Source: Paracoccaceae bacterium
Lineage (GTDB): Bacteria > Pseudomonadota > Alphaproteobacteria > Rhodobacterales > Rhodobacteraceae
Direction of reading: 5' to 3'
Assembly (NCBI GenBank): GCA_020832445.1
Contig: JAFIEO010000079.1
Coordinates: 1-64,000, forward strand
Length of the DNA stretch: 64,000 nt
Positions 1-9,869 of the stretch are shown piece after piece (within the stretch, counting starts at the first letter, position 1; every line of letters begins with the position of its first letter). The notes beneath the pieces are model-generated. The model was given only the letters and a program-made list of their open reading frames with translations. It was not told the DNA's origin and did no database searches. The position numbers and the translations under genes were made by a program.

Positions 1-141
1 GATTTGGCTGATGGCAGTTCAAGCCTTTGATGTCAGGAGTATGCAGCCTGCATAAACTGCATTCATATAACGCCGGATCGGCAGACCCCGGCCCACCGCT
101 GGCGCGGGCTTTGTCCAAGCGCGAATGTCCGCAAAAGGCCA
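1..141. repeat. Dispersed 141-bp intergenic repeat, copy 1 (cut by the window edge)
   Basis: This stretch is closely similar to 9070-9210, with long identical blocks broken by short variable patches. A 15-bp dyad (TATGCAG, C, CTGCATA) lies at 40-54 and is identical in both copies. The right end is sharp: similarity stops just after 141, about 40 bp before the stop codon of the glycosyltransferase. The left end may extend beyond the window. Short reading frames cross it on both strands, but differences between the copies are not concentrated at third codon positions, so I read it as a DNA or RNA element rather than a gene. Confidence 0.8.
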
Positions 142-181
142 CACTCAACCGTGAACAGCCCGCTTCTGCCCAGGCTTATTG

Positions 182-1396
182 TCATCCACCTTCGACGAAC
201 CGGACAAGGCGCGGCAGGCAAATCCGCTTCAGGTCATAATTCTCGATAATAGTGCGGCGTGCATTTTCGCGCATCCGGTCATAGCGATACGGCGCTTCCA
301 GCGCGTCAACCAGCATTTCCGACCAGCGGTCTGTATCAAAGAAATCCACCAACCGGCCATTCTCGCCATCGGTGATGACCTCTTCCACAGGGCCCGTGCG
401 CGATGCCACGACACAGGCGCCCATGCTCATGGCTTCCAGCAGCGACCATGATAGCACAAAAGGCACCGTCAGATACGCATGCACACGACTGATGCGCATG
501 ATCGACATGAAATCGGCATAAGGCACGCGCCCCGTGAAATGGACGCGCGACATATCCAGCCGCCCCTGCACTTCGCGCAAGAACTGGTCTTTCCAGCTGC
601 CATGGCGGGGTGCAGCGCCGTAACTGACCCCATCGCCCCCGACAATCACCACATGCACGCCGGGGCGCGCTGCCATCACATCGGGCAGGCAGCGCAGAAA
701 GATATGCGCGCCGCGATAGGGTTCCAGATTGCGGGCAACGAAGGTCAGAACCTCGTCGCCGGAATGCAGCAGCGGCCCGCCGGGCACCTGATAGCGCGCA
801 AGCGGGTCCGGTGTCAGATAGTCGGTATCAATGCCGTCATGATTGATGGTTATCTTGTCGCGAAACGCGGCCGGAAAACTGTCAGCCTGCCATTCGGTGG
901 GCGACAGTGCCGCATCGGCCTGCACCATGGACAGCGCCAGATGGGCCTGACGTGCCACGACCGAAAATTGCCCCGCAATATCATCGCGGCTGAATTCAGG
1001 GTCAAACCCCACATCAAGCCCCTTGGTGGCATAGTAGAATTCCGCATAGGTCAGCAGGCGGGCATCAGGCCAGACTTCACGCAGGAAAAGCGTTTCCCCC
1101 CAGCCCGAATGCCCGAACACAACATCCGGGCTGAAGCCTATATTGTCGCGCAACTGCACCGCCGCGCGCGCAGCGCGGTGCGCGCGGTCCGTCATGGCGG
1201 TATAGGTTGTGCCCATGCGCGACTGTCGCGGGTCGGGCGCAGGGTCGGGCATGGGGTAGCGATAGGTGCGCAACGCGGTTTGCCGCGTATTCTGTTCGGC
1301 GGTAAGTGCAAGAACATGATGGCCGCGCTGCGCAAGGGCCGGGGCCAGATGCCTGAACTGGCCGGGGAAGTTCTGATGCACGAAAAGTATTTTCAT
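182..1396 (-). CDS. Glycosyltransferase, family 4 (group 1) type
   Basis: Predicted 404-residue cytoplasmic GT-B glycosyltransferase that would move a sugar from a nucleotide-sugar donor to an unknown acceptor. It begins MKILFVHQNFPGQFRHLAPA, a typical N-terminal Rossmann half. The C-terminal half carries the donor-site signature around residue 320 (LLEAMSMGACVVAS followed by GPVEEVI), including the usual E-x7-E type acidic pair. The reading frame extends upstream, but the ATG at 1396 begins the recognisable fold and lies 19 bp after the yejF stop, so I use it. The gene follows the yejABEF-type genes on the same strand and may be cotranscribed with them. Nothing nearby reveals the acceptor; a polysaccharide or glycolipid is possible. 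Confidence 0.85.
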   Translation of the reverse strand: MKILFVHQNFPGQFRHLAPALAQRGHHVLALTAEQNTRQTALRTYRYPMPDPAPDPRQSRMGTTYTAMTDRAHRAARAAVQLRDNIGFSPDVVFGHSGWGETLFLREVWPDARLLTYAEFYYATKGLDVGFDPEFSRDDIAGQFSVVARQAHLALSMVQADAALSPTEWQADSFPAAFRDKITINHDGIDTDYLTPDPLARYQVPGGPLLHSGDEVLTFVARNLEPYRGAHIFLRCLPDVMAARPGVHVVIVGGDGVSYGAAPRHGSWKDQFLREVQGRLDMSRVHFTGRVPYADFMSIMRISRVHAYLTVPFVLSWSLLEAMSMGACVVASRTGPVEEVITDGENGRLVDFFDTDRWSEMLVDALEAPYRYDRMRENARRTIIENYDLKRICLPRLVRFVEGG

Positions 1397-1415
1397 CAGC
1401 CCCCCAGTGTCGGTA

Positions 1416-3020
1416 TCAGGCGGCACCAATCGCCGTAATGTCAAATGCGGCGGCAAGCAATTGGCGGGTATATTCGTGATTTGGGGCGTCAAACACCTGA
1501 TCGGCAAGCCCCGCTTCCACCACATCGCCCTGTTTCATCACCATCACCTTATGCGACAGCGCACGCACCACGCGCAGATCATGGCTGATGAACAGATAGG
1601 CCAAGCCGTGCTTGCGTTGCAATTCCCGCAGCAATTCGACGATCTGGACCTGCACGGTCATATCCAGCGCGGATGTCGGTTCGTCCAGCACCACCAGTTT
1701 CGGGCGCAGGATCATGGCGCGGGCGATTGCGATGCGCTGGCGCTGGCCGCCCGAAAACTCATGCGGGTAACGTTCCATCGTGGCCGGGTTCAGGCCCACT
1801 TCTTCCATGATTTCTGCAACCAGTTCACGCGATGACCGCCCCAAAGGCACCCCATGCACGCCCAACCCCTCAGAAATAATCTGCTCGATTGTCATGCGTG
1901 GTGACAGGCTGCCAAACGGGTCCTGAAACACGATCTGCAAATCCCGCCGCAGCGCGCGCAAATCCTTGAATTTGCGGCCCTGAATATCCGCCCCGTTAAA
2001 GACAATTGGTCCTTTGCTGGAAATCAGCCGCAGGATGGCCAGCGCCAGCGTTGTCTTGCCAGACCCCGATTCGCCCACAACGCCCAAGGTTTCGCCGGCG
2101 CGCAGCGTCAGGCTGGCGTCATTGACGGCCTTTACATGTCCCACAGTGCGCCGCAAAAACCCGCGCTGGATGGGAAACCAGATGCGCAACCCATCGGTCC
2201 GCAGAATTTCCGGCGCGTTTTCCGGCACAGCGTCAGGCGTGCCGGTTGATTCCGCCGCCAGAAGTTTGCGGGTATAGGGGTGCCGGGGGTCTGCAAAAAT
2301 CTGTGCTGTCGGGCCTTGTTCGACAATTTCGCCCCCCTGCATGACGCAAACACGGTCGGCAAAGCGCCGGACAATGTTCAGATCATGGGTGATGAACAGC
2401 AAGCTCATCCCTTCAGCGCGCTTCAGATCCACCAGCAATTCAAGGATCTGGGCCTGAATCGTGACATCCAGCGCGGTGGTCGGTTCATCCGCCACCAGCA
2501 ATTCCGGCCCATTGGCCAGCGCCATCGCGATCATCACCCGCTGGCGCTGCCCGCCCGACAATTGGTGCGGATAGGCCGACATGCGGCTTTCGGCATCGCG
2601 TATGCCAACCTTGTCCAGCAGTTCCAGCACGCGCGCGCGCGCCGCTGCCCCTGACAGGCCCTGATGCAGCGACAGGCTTTCCATGATCTGCTTTTCGATG
2701 GTGTGCAGCGGGTTCAGCGATGTCATCGGTTCCTGAAAGATGAAGCTGATATCATTGCCGCGCACCTGCCGCAGCACTTTGTCATCTGCGCCCACCAGTT
2801 CGCGCCCCTTGAATGTGACAGATCCCGTCACATCTGCGGAATCCGGCAACAGCCCCACGGTCGACAATGCGGTGACAGATTTTCCCGAACCGGATTCGCC
2901 CACAATCGCAACGGTTTCCCCCTTGTCGACATGGAACGACACCCCGCGCACGGCATGAACGGGGTGGCCAGCCTGCATAAAGGTGACGGACAGGTTTTCA
3001 ACAGCCAGACTGCGCGTCAT
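1416..3020 (-). CDS. yejF: Peptide ABC transporter, fused dual ATP-binding protein (YejF type)
   Basis: This 534-residue protein has two complete ABC ATPase domains, so it can power a transporter alone. Domain 1 has Walker A GESGSGKS near residue 40 and signature LSGGQRQR near 155. Domain 2 has GESGSGKT near 320 and FSGGQRQR near 430, and both have D-E-P-T Walker B ends. Tandem ATPases with OppD/OppF-like C-terminal extensions are typical of YejF. The start overlaps the yejE stop by 4 bp (ATGA), indicating translational coupling. In E. coli YejABEF imports peptides including microcin C; the substrate here is inferred only from family. Confidence 0.93.
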   Translation of the reverse strand: MTRSLAVENLSVTFMQAGHPVHAVRGVSFHVDKGETVAIVGESGSGKSVTALSTVGLLPDSADVTGSVTFKGRELVGADDKVLRQVRGNDISFIFQEPMTSLNPLHTIEKQIMESLSLHQGLSGAAARARVLELLDKVGIRDAESRMSAYPHQLSGGQRQRVMIAMALANGPELLVADEPTTALDVTIQAQILELLVDLKRAEGMSLLFITHDLNIVRRFADRVCVMQGGEIVEQGPTAQIFADPRHPYTRKLLAAESTGTPDAVPENAPEILRTDGLRIWFPIQRGFLRRTVGHVKAVNDASLTLRAGETLGVVGESGSGKTTLALAILRLISSKGPIVFNGADIQGRKFKDLRALRRDLQIVFQDPFGSLSPRMTIEQIISEGLGVHGVPLGRSSRELVAEIMEEVGLNPATMERYPHEFSGGQRQRIAIARAMILRPKLVVLDEPTSALDMTVQVQIVELLRELQRKHGLAYLFISHDLRVVRALSHKVMVMKQGDVVEAGLADQVFDAPNHEYTRQLLAAAFDITAIGAA

Positions 3021-4222
3021 GAAAAGGTCTTTCGCGGGTCAAAGGCATCGCGCACGCCTTCAAATATGAACACCAGCAGCGACAGCATGATCGCGAAGGT
3101 GAAGAATGCACTGAACCCAAGCCATGGCGCTTGCAGGTTATTCTTGGCCTGAAGCGTCATTTCCCCAAGGCTGGGCGCAGAGGATGGCAGGCCAAAACCC
3201 AGAAAATCCAGCGCGGCCAGCGACCCGATAACACCAGTCACAATGAAAGGCAGGAATGTCAGTGTGGCCACCATCGCATTGGGCAAAACATGGCGGAACA
3301 TGATTGTGGTGTTCGACACACCCAGCGCACGCGCGGCGCGGACATATTCGAAATTGCGCGCGCGCAGGAATTCCGCGCGCACCACGCCCACAAGGCCGGT
3401 CCAGCCAAACAGCGTCATCAGAAACACCAATAACCAGAAATTCATCATGAACATCGAAGACACAATAATGATGATGTAAAGCGACGGCACCGATGTCCAC
3501 AACTCGATCACGCGCTGGAACAGCAAATCCAGAAGGCCGCCGAAAAACCCCTGCACGGCCCCCGCCGCAATACCAATAACCGATGTCATCACGGTGACCA
3601 CCAGCGCAAAGGTAATGGACAGGCGGAACCCGTAGATGATGCGCGCCAGCACATCGCGCGCGGTGCCATCGGTGCCCAGCCAGTGGCGGCTTTCGGGCGG
3701 GGACGGGGCCGCGCGCCCGATGTCATTGACGGTGTTGTAGGAATAGGGAATCAGCGGCCACACCATCCAGCCCGCTACAATTTCCTGCCCGTCGACGATG
3801 CCGGTGGTTTCTGCCTGCTCCATCGCTTCGCGCGGGTCGTCAAGGCACAGTTCCGCCCCGCCGGTGCGGATCAGGCATTGCACCTCGCGGTCGCGGTAGA
3901 CGGCCTCTGTCCTGAAATCCCCGCCAAAGGCGGTTTCAGGATAGAAATTATGGATGGGAAAGTAATAGCCGCCCCGATAGTTGATGATGATGGGCCGGTC
4001 ATTGGCAATAAATTCGGCAAACAGCGACAGGCCATAAAGCACAAGCAAGATAATCAGCGACCAGAACGCGCGGCGGTTAGCCTTGAAATTGGCCCAGCGG
4101 CGTTGGTTCAGGGGTGACAGCGTAATGCCAAAGCGGCGCTTGCGCTTGGGCAACCCTTCACCCACCGTGTCATATTGTGGCGCCGGTGGGGTGTGGATCA
4201 GATTGTCCGTGCGTTGATCCAT
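3017..4222 (-). CDS. yejE: Peptide ABC transporter permease (YejE type)
   Basis: Inner-membrane permease of 401 residues. A basic cytoplasmic N-terminus (PKRKRRFG) leads to a first membrane helix near residues 53-72. A long periplasmic segment follows, then the BPD-type permease core. The ATPase-coupling EAA loop is visible near residue 290 (YVRAARALGVSNTTIMFRH). The extended N-terminal and periplasmic part distinguishes YejE from shorter OppC/DppC proteins. It lies 3 bp after yejB and overlaps yejF by 4 bp, so yejA-yejB-yejE-yejF read as one operon. Confidence 0.93.
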   Translation of the reverse strand: MDQRTDNLIHTPPAPQYDTVGEGLPKRKRRFGITLSPLNQRRWANFKANRRAFWSLIILLVLYGLSLFAEFIANDRPIIINYRGGYYFPIHNFYPETAFGGDFRTEAVYRDREVQCLIRTGGAELCLDDPREAMEQAETTGIVDGQEIVAGWMVWPLIPYSYNTVNDIGRAAPSPPESRHWLGTDGTARDVLARIIYGFRLSITFALVVTVMTSVIGIAAGAVQGFFGGLLDLLFQRVIELWTSVPSLYIIIIVSSMFMMNFWLLVFLMTLFGWTGLVGVVRAEFLRARNFEYVRAARALGVSNTTIMFRHVLPNAMVATLTFLPFIVTGVIGSLAALDFLGFGLPSSAPSLGEMTLQAKNNLQAPWLGFSAFFTFAIMLSLLVFIFEGVRDAFDPRKTFS

Positions 4223-4225
4223 GGC

Positions 4226-5314
4226 CTATGTCTCCCGCGATTCGAAATCGATGCGCGGATCGATCCAGACATACATCAGGTCTGAAATCAGCCCAACAAC
4301 CAGCCCGATCAGGCTGAATACGAACAGCGTGCCGAACATCACCGGATAATCCCGCGCGACCACAGCTTCAAAGCCCAGCCGCCCCAGACCATCCAGCGAG
4401 AAGATGGTTTCAATAATCAGCGACCCGCCAAAGAACACGCCCACAAACACCGCCGGAAACCCCGCAATGACGATCAGCATCGCATTGCGGAACACATGCC
4501 CATACAGCACGCGACGTTCCATCAGGCCCTTGGCGCGGGCGGTTACGACATATTGTTTGCGGATTTCTTCCAGAAAGCTGTTCTTGGTCAGCAGTGTCAG
4601 CGTGGCAAAGGCCGATATGGTCGAGGCCAGAACCGGCAGCGTGATGTGCCAGAAGTAATCCAGCACCTTGCCCAACGGACTTAACTGATCCCACACGTCC
4701 TGCGGCGATGTCAGGCCACGCGCAGGAAATATCTGCCAGTATGACCCGCCTGCAAACAGCACCAGCAGCAGAATGGCGAACAGGAAACCGGGTATCGCAT
4801 AGGCCACAATGATCAGCCCCGACGTGAAGCTGTCATACCGCGACCCGTCGCGCACGGCCTTGCTGATGCCCAGCGGGATAGACACCAGATAGGCAATCAG
4901 CGTGGACCACAGCCCAAGGCTGATGGACACGGGCAGTTTTTCGATCACCAGATCCACGACCGAGATGGACCTGAAATAGCTTTGTCCGAAATCGAACCGC
5001 ATGTAGTTCCACATCATATGGATGAAGCGTTCCAGCGGCGGTTTGTCGAAACCGAATTCGCGTTCCAGCTGCGCAATGAATTCAGGGGGCAGGCCACGCG
5101 CGCCGGTATAGCGTTCATTTTCCATGGCGCCGACATTCACATCCGATGCGCCCCCGTCGAACGCGCCGAACACATTGCCTTGCCCTTCCATCTGGGCAAT
5201 CACCTGTTCAATCGGGCCACCGGGCACGAATTGCACCAGAAAGAAATTGATGACCATCACCCCGAACAGCGTCGGGATGATCAGGGCCAGCCGTCGCGCA
5301 ATATAGGCGCCCAT
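4226..5314 (-). CDS. yejB: Peptide ABC transporter permease (YejB type)
   Basis: Inner-membrane permease of 362 residues, partner of YejE. It opens with the classic first helix of the OppB/DppB/YejB class ([20 protein letters not shown]). A periplasmic loop of about 100 residues follows, then a permease core with the coupling loop [19 protein letters not shown]. It ends in WIDPRIDF, typical of the family. It begins 2 bp after the stop of the binding-protein gene and is followed by yejE after 3 bp. Together with the fused ATPase this gives a complete importer. Confidence 0.93.
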   Translation of the reverse strand: MGAYIARRLALIIPTLFGVMVINFFLVQFVPGGPIEQVIAQMEGQGNVFGAFDGGASDVNVGAMENERYTGARGLPPEFIAQLEREFGFDKPPLERFIHMMWNYMRFDFGQSYFRSISVVDLVIEKLPVSISLGLWSTLIAYLVSIPLGISKAVRDGSRYDSFTSGLIIVAYAIPGFLFAILLLVLFAGGSYWQIFPARGLTSPQDVWDQLSPLGKVLDYFWHITLPVLASTISAFATLTLLTKNSFLEEIRKQYVVTARAKGLMERRVLYGHVFRNAMLIVIAGFPAVFVGVFFGGSLIIETIFSLDGLGRLGFEAVVARDYPVMFGTLFVFSLIGLVVGLISDLMYVWIDPRIDFESRET

Positions 5315-5316
5315 GG

Positions 5317-7281
5317 TTACCTCAACGCGCCTGCCGCGCGCAGATCAGCGGCACGGTCGGCGTTGAACCACCAGAAATCAAGCTCTCCGGTGGAAAATGG
5401 CGGTGTCTCCTCATGCGGGCGGGCAAAAATATCCCAATAGGCCACCCACACCGTGTTGTTATAATATGCAGGGATCATGAATAATTCATGCCGCAACACA
5501 CGGTCCAGCGCCATCAGCGCGGCATCACGTTCTTCGGGTGATGGTGCCATCAGCGATGCATCAATCACGGCATCCACAAGCGGGCTGGCCAGACCTGCGG
5601 GGTTGAACAGGCTGAATTCGGCAGCTTCCGACCCATAGCGCTGGAGCAACCCTGTGCCTGTATCCATGAACGCGCCGTATTGTTCGAAAATAATGTCATA
5701 GTCGCGGTTGCGCCGCCGGTCGGTATGTTGTGCGGCATCGATACGCTGGAAACGCGCGTCTATGCCCAGTTGTTGCAGGTTCTGGGTAAAGGTTTCGATA
5801 AGCGCATCCATGGTGGCCGACCCCGCGCTGGAAACGGGGATTTCAATGGTCATGCGGTTGCCAGCTTCATTGCGCAGCACACCACTGGCGTCAATACTCC
5901 ATCCGGCTTCATCCAGCAGGCGGGTTGCTGTGCGAATATTGGCGCGGTCCACCAGCCGGTCGATACTGGATGTATGCGGCATGCGCGCAGGTTGTGTCAG
6001 CAGTTCTTCAGGCACCAGATCGCCAAGCGATTGCAGCAGTTCCAATTCCAGCCCTTCGGGCGGGCCATCAGCTTGCAAGGGCGTGCCTTGGGTGAAGGAG
6101 GCGCGTTGTTCAAACAGCCCGAATTGCAGTGTCTGGTTCGTCCATTCGAAGTTATAGGCCAGCGCGATTGCTTCGCGCACGCGCTTGTCCTGCAAGAACT
6201 CGCGGCCCAGATTGAACACAAACCCCAACGCAGTCGGCGGCGTGCCAACTGGCAATTCATCACGAACCACATGCCCGCGCGTGACTGCCGGGAAATCATA
6301 GCCCGTGGCCCATTGGCGTGAATTGTTTTCAGACCGGAATGTGTATTCGGCGGTCTTGAACCCTTCGAATGCGGCGGCACCATCGGCAAAATATTCAACG
6401 CGGATCACGTCAAAATTATGCCGCCCGCGATTTTGCGGCAGATCACGCCCCCAGTAATCGGGGTTGCGCCGATAAGTGATGCGGCGATTCACCTCGTAGC
6501 TGTCCAGCATATAAGGACCGGACCCCGGCGATGTAGTCATGCGCGATTCATCCAGCCGCGCGCCGGTCTCTTCATACCATTTCTGCGAAAACACCGGCGT
6601 GCCGCCCACCTGATCAATCAGCGACCGGCGCGAGATGCCTTCGGCGAAGGTGTATTTGACTGTGTGATCGTCCAACACCTCTGCATCGATGACACGCGCA
6701 CCGACACCTTGGGCATAGGATGGCAGGCCCTGCTCCAGAAACAGGTTATGCGAAAACACCACGTCATGCGCGGTCACTGGCGTGCCGTCGGAAAACCGCG
6801 CTTCGGGGCGCATGTGAAAAATAACCCAATCCTTGGTTTCGGGGTATTCGACCGTGTGCGCCAGCAAACCGTAGCTTTCGCCATACACATCGGCGGGAAC
6901 ACCGCCGCCGCCCATTGGTTCCGCCGTTTCCAGCAGGCTTTCATACATGGAATTCGACAAGACGCCTGCACGGCCAGCGCGTGTGTAGGGGTTCATCGAA
7001 TCGAATGTCCCCTGAAACGAGATCGAGATTTCACCCCCCTTGGGTGCATCCGGGTTCACATAATTGAAATGTTCAAAATCCGGCGGGTAGCTAAGGTCGC
7101 CATAGAATGAATACCCATGTGCAACGGTCATCTGCGGTTCTGCCGCGTCGGCGTCCGGGCGCACGGGGCTGGCCCAAATCGCCGCCAGCAACACCCCCGC
7201 AGCGGACACCCGCGCAACATGACGAATGGAAGAAAATCCGGCCATCACCACTGCCGATGTCGTCTCGCGTCCCTGATGCAT
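5317..7281 (-). CDS. yejA: Periplasmic peptide-binding protein of the ABC transporter (YejA type)
   Basis: Extracellular solute-binding protein, family 5, 654 residues; it delivers peptides to YejBEF. The frame opens further upstream, but the ATG at 7281 has a strong Shine-Dalgarno (GGAGGG, 5 nt spacing), so I start there. A signal peptide occupies about residues 1-46, with hydrophobic core [13 protein letters not shown] and cleavage near ADA-AEP. The mature protein starts with the YejA-like region [19 protein letters not shown], diagnostic of this subfamily. It is the first gene of the operon. Confidence 0.92.
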   Translation of the reverse strand: MHQGRETTSAVVMAGFSSIRHVARVSAAGVLLAAIWASPVRPDADAAEPQMTVAHGYSFYGDLSYPPDFEHFNYVNPDAPKGGEISISFQGTFDSMNPYTRAGRAGVLSNSMYESLLETAEPMGGGGVPADVYGESYGLLAHTVEYPETKDWVIFHMRPEARFSDGTPVTAHDVVFSHNLFLEQGLPSYAQGVGARVIDAEVLDDHTVKYTFAEGISRRSLIDQVGGTPVFSQKWYEETGARLDESRMTTSPGSGPYMLDSYEVNRRITYRRNPDYWGRDLPQNRGRHNFDVIRVEYFADGAAAFEGFKTAEYTFRSENNSRQWATGYDFPAVTRGHVVRDELPVGTPPTALGFVFNLGREFLQDKRVREAIALAYNFEWTNQTLQFGLFEQRASFTQGTPLQADGPPEGLELELLQSLGDLVPEELLTQPARMPHTSSIDRLVDRANIRTATRLLDEAGWSIDASGVLRNEAGNRMTIEIPVSSAGSATMDALIETFTQNLQQLGIDARFQRIDAAQHTDRRRNRDYDIIFEQYGAFMDTGTGLLQRYGSEAAEFSLFNPAGLASPLVDAVIDASLMAPSPEERDAALMALDRVLRHELFMIPAYYNNTVWVAYWDIFARPHEETPPFSTGELDFWWFNADRAADLRAAGALR

Positions 7282-7426
7282 TGAAACCCTCCGTGCTGTG
7301 CTGGCCTGTTGTTGTTTTGGCCACGCCTTGTTGGCATTATTCAGCTTTTCTGCGGCCCTGTCGATAAGCGCGCGCAACATTCAGCCTTATCACAAGGTAA
7401 TTTGATTTCAGTTCAAGAAAAGCAAA

Positions 7427-7453
7427 CAGACCGCCCTTATTCAAGGCGGTCTG
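7427..7453 (-). terminator. Rho-independent terminator of the cytochrome c gene
   Basis: A perfect 9-bp stem (CAGACCGCC with GGCGGTCTG) with a 9-nt loop lies just past the stop of the cytochrome gene. On the minus strand the stem is followed by a T-rich run (TTTGCTTTTCTT). It separates that gene from the yej operon downstream. Confidence 0.8.
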
Positions 7454-7482
7454 CTGCAATCCGGTGGATTGACCAAAAGCGA

Positions 7483-7989
7483 TCAGCTTTCGCTTTCGAT
7501 ATAGGCGATCAGGTTCGCGCGATCCTCGACACTGGAAATCCCGCGAAAGTTCATGGATGTGCCGGGGGCAACACCGCTTGGGTTCTCGATGAAGGCCGAC
7601 AGGATCTCTGGTGTCCAGACATCCCCCGCCTGCGAAAGCGCGCCGGAATAGTTGAACCCTGCCACATCGCCAATTTCGCGGTTCACAATGCCATACAGAT
7701 AGGGACCAACGCCGTTGCGCCCCTCTTCCAATGCGTGGCACGCGCGGCATTGCGACCACAGGCGCGAACCGGCGGCAGCATCGGCGATTTCATAGGCTTC
7801 GTCAAATGACAGCACTACGACATCTTCTACAGGTTCATCATCGGCGCCGGTATCGATGATATAGGCTTGCGGGGCGTTTGCATTGCGCGGCACATAAAGT
7901 TCCAATGCAGCCCAGTTACCCAGAAGGAAAACAAGTAAAGCGCCGCAAAATGCGGCAACGGCTTTGGTGATGACCATTGTGTCGAACAT
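7483..7989 (-). CDS. Membrane-anchored c-type cytochrome (CycM/c552 type)
   Basis: Class I cytochrome c of 168 residues, expected to carry electrons in the periplasm, probably between the bc1 complex and a terminal oxidase. An uncleaved N-terminal anchor spans about residues 8-32. A linker rich in acidic residues (50-70) follows. The haem motif CRACH is at 81-85 and the distal methionine is probably Met146 (GTSMNFRG). The layout matches the cytochrome c552/CycM family of Paracoccus and Rhodobacter. It is divergent from pheA and has its own terminator. The petABC operon elsewhere in the window would be the upstream donor. Confidence 0.88.
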   Translation of the reverse strand: MFDTMVITKAVAAFCGALLVFLLGNWAALELYVPRNANAPQAYIIDTGADDEPVEDVVVLSFDEAYEIADAAAGSRLWSQCRACHALEEGRNGVGPYLYGIVNREIGDVAGFNYSGALSQAGDVWTPEILSAFIENPSGVAPGTSMNFRGISSVEDRANLIAYIESES

Positions 7990-8027
7990 ATCGCAATCCT
8001 GTTCTGAGCAAGTTTGAGCCTATCTAT

Positions 8028-8064
8028 CCGCTTCCCCTTGGGTGTTTCAAGCGGTAGTTACCGC
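8028..8064 (+). promoter_or_regulatory. pheA leader with two competing short stems
   Basis: CCGCTT at 8028-8033 can pair with AAGCGG at 8049-8054. The latter overlaps the left arm of a second dyad, GCGGTA at 8051-8056 with TACCGC at 8059-8064, so the two cannot form fully together. A third small stem (GCCC/GGGC around TTTT) lies at 8073-8084. I see no Phe-rich leader peptide. Function is uncertain and may simply be chance. Confidence 0.3.
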
Positions 8065-8110
8065 GACTAAATGCCCTTTTGGGCGGAATCTTAGAACTAT
8101 AGGCGCAAAC

Positions 8111-8944
8111 ATGGCAGGAAAGATCGCATTTCAGGGTGAACTTGGGGCTTATGGACATCAGGCTTGCGCAGATGCGCGGCCGGATTATGACCCGCTTCCG
8201 TGCACGACATTTCATGACACAATGGCCGCAATCCGCGAAGGGCGCGCAGATTTGGGCATGGTTGCGGTCGAAAACTCCATCTACGGGCGGGTGGCTGACG
8301 TGCATTCCCTGCTGCCCGAAAGTGGCCTGCATATCGTGGACGAGGCATTTGTGCGCGTGCATGTCAATCTGCTGGGCGTGCGCGGTGCGACACTGGAACA
8401 GGTGCGCGAAGCCCATGGGCATGTGGTAATTCTGCCGCAATGTGGGCTGTTTCTGCGCGAACATGGCATTCAGGGCACCGTCAGCAGCGACAATGCCCGC
8501 GCCGCCCGCGAAATTGCCGAACGCAATGACCCGACCCACGCAGCCCTTGCCAGCGAGATGGCCGCGCAAATCTATGGTCTGGACGTTCTGGCCCGCCATA
8601 TCGAGGACCACCCCAACAACACCACCCGCTTTCTGATCATGGCGCGCGATGCCGATTTCACCCGCCGCGGGGATCACGGCATGATGACCGCATTCCTGTT
8701 CCGGGTGCGCAACATTCCTGCTGCGCTGTACAAGGCGATGGGCGGGTTTGCCACGAACGGTGTGAACATGGTCAAACTGGAAAGCTACATGGTGAACGGG
8801 TCATTCACCGCAACACAGTTTTTCGCCGAGATCGAGGGGCACCCCGAAGATGACAATGTGAAACTTGCGCTGGATGAATTGCGCTATTTCACGTCCTATC
8901 TGAATATCCTCGGCACCTATCCGGCAGACCCTGCGCGTTACTGA
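8111..8944 (+). CDS. pheA: Prephenate dehydratase
   Basis: Converts prephenate to phenylpyruvate in phenylalanine synthesis; monofunctional form of 277 residues with no chorismate mutase domain. The N-terminal catalytic domain runs from IAFQGELGAYG to about residue 185, with the active-site TTRF motif at 171-174. A C-terminal ACT domain (about 195-270) is expected to bind phenylalanine for feedback inhibition. Start at 8111 is chosen because the fold begins at MAGKIAFQGE; the upstream frame is not conserved-looking. The ribosome site is weak (AGGCG). Divergent from the cytochrome gene. Confidence 0.95.
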   Translation: MAGKIAFQGELGAYGHQACADARPDYDPLPCTTFHDTMAAIREGRADLGMVAVENSIYGRVADVHSLLPESGLHIVDEAFVRVHVNLLGVRGATLEQVREAHGHVVILPQCGLFLREHGIQGTVSSDNARAAREIAERNDPTHAALASEMAAQIYGLDVLARHIEDHPNNTTRFLIMARDADFTRRGDHGMMTAFLFRVRNIPAALYKAMGGFATNGVNMVKLESYMVNGSFTATQFFAEIEGHPEDDNVKLALDELRYFTSYLNILGTYPADPARY

Positions 8945-9262
8945 TGCGTTGTCACAGTGACCGCATCGGGCGCAACGAGGTGCATTTCATGGTCTGAAGC
9001 TGACACCCCAAGGTGCGGAATCAAGGCCGCAGGCCGCCGCGCCATCGGCGGGCCGTCCCGCGGCCTGCCGATTTGGCTGATGGCACACCAAGCCTATTAT
9101 CTTGGGAGTATGCAGCCTGCATAAAGTGAACTTCACTGGCGTCGGATCGGCAGACCCCGGCCCACCGATGGCACGGGCTGCATCCAAGCGCGAATGTCCG
9201 CAAAAGGCCAGTTTCACCCAGCGCTTGGCCCAATATCCCGCCAGCCCATGCAAGGGCTTGGC
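8945..9262. other. 318-bp gap between convergent pheA and a GST gene, largely repeat
   Basis: This gap contains the second copy of the dispersed repeat (9070-9210). To its left, 9005-9069 is a very GC-rich tract with short self-complementary pieces (GGCCGC, GCGGCC). That tract may belong to the same element, but copy 1 is cut off there and cannot confirm it. A short dyad GTCAC-A-GTGAC lies just after the pheA stop. No real gene is visible. Confidence 0.6.
9070..9210. repeat. Dispersed 141-bp intergenic repeat, copy 2
   Basis: Direct copy of 1-141. Shared blocks include the dyad TATGCAG-C-CTGCATA (9109-9123), CGGATCGGCAGACCCCGG, and a block ending GCGAATGTCCGCAAAAGG. Variable patches lie between these blocks. 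In this copy one variable patch is itself a perfect dyad (AGTGAA, C, TTCACT) and another can fold as CCAAG/CTTGG, suggesting a structured element. It sits between convergent genes. Both copies have the same orientation and lie downstream of minus-strand genes. Confidence 0.8.
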
Positions 9263-9856
9263 TTATCCCATCACCGACAGGACTTTTGCCAATGCAGAGC
9301 GGGTTGTCATTCGCTCCAGATAGTCTGACAAGCGCGCCTCTTTCACCGGGAATTTGGCGACCCGCGCCCAGATGCCGCAATGGGTCAGGATAATATCGGG
9401 CACGGTCATCTGCCCGCCCATCAGAAACGGCCCTTCTCCCATACGATGCACCAGTGTTTTCTGGCTGTTGGTAAATTCCCAGATCAGCGAATCCTTGATC
9501 GCGGACTGGCGCATCTCGGCGGGCAAAACGAAACTGTGCCGCGCCGCCATCCACAATGCAGCGTCAAATTCATCCAGCAAAAACTGGGTCAGACTGTCCT
9601 GCCGTGCGCGGTCCAGCGTTCCGGCAGGGTAGGTCAGCGCGCCATGTTTATCGGCCAGATACTGAATGATCGCCGTCGAATCAGTGATAGGCGTGCCATC
9701 TTCAATCAGCACCGGAACCTTGCCTGCGGGGTTGAAGCTGACGACCCCTTCGGATTGCGGGGCGGCGGGCACATGCACATAGCTTTGGCCCAACTCTTCC
9801 AGCATCCACAGGACACGGGTGGCGCGGCTGTTGGCTTTTCCAATGACAGTATACAT
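9263..9856 (-). CDS. Glutathione S-transferase family protein
   Basis: Cytosolic GST-like protein of 197 residues. The thioredoxin-fold N-terminal domain (about 1-78) starts YTVIGKANSRATRVLWMLEE. It contains the cis-proline glutathione-binding stretch NPAGKVPVLIED and the DSTAIIQYLADKHG motif. The C-terminal half is all-helical. The likely catalytic residue is the Ser10/Arg11 region rather than a cysteine. It lies 13 bp after the holA stop on the same strand, so it may be the last gene of a leuS-lptE-holA-gst unit. The substrate is unknown. Confidence 0.88.
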   Translation of the reverse strand: MYTVIGKANSRATRVLWMLEELGQSYVHVPAAPQSEGVVSFNPAGKVPVLIEDGTPITDSTAIIQYLADKHGALTYPAGTLDRARQDSLTQFLLDEFDAALWMAARHSFVLPAEMRQSAIKDSLIWEFTNSQKTLVHRMGEGPFLMGGQMTVPDIILTHCGIWARVAKFPVKEARLSDYLERMTTRSALAKVLSVMG

Positions 9857-9869
9857 GGCAAACCCCTGT

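Noticed and set aside
27-239. Reading frame across repeat copy 1, with matching frames at 9102-9323 (plus) and 8987-9253 (minus) across copy 2
   Set aside because: They coincide with the 141-bp nucleotide repeat, run into neighbouring genes, and the copy-to-copy differences show no third-position bias, so they are not treated as genes.
7282-7380. Longer N-terminus for the YejA-type protein
   Set aside because: It would place 33 extra hydrophilic residues before the signal peptide, and the strong ribosome site (GGAGGG) lies just before 7281.
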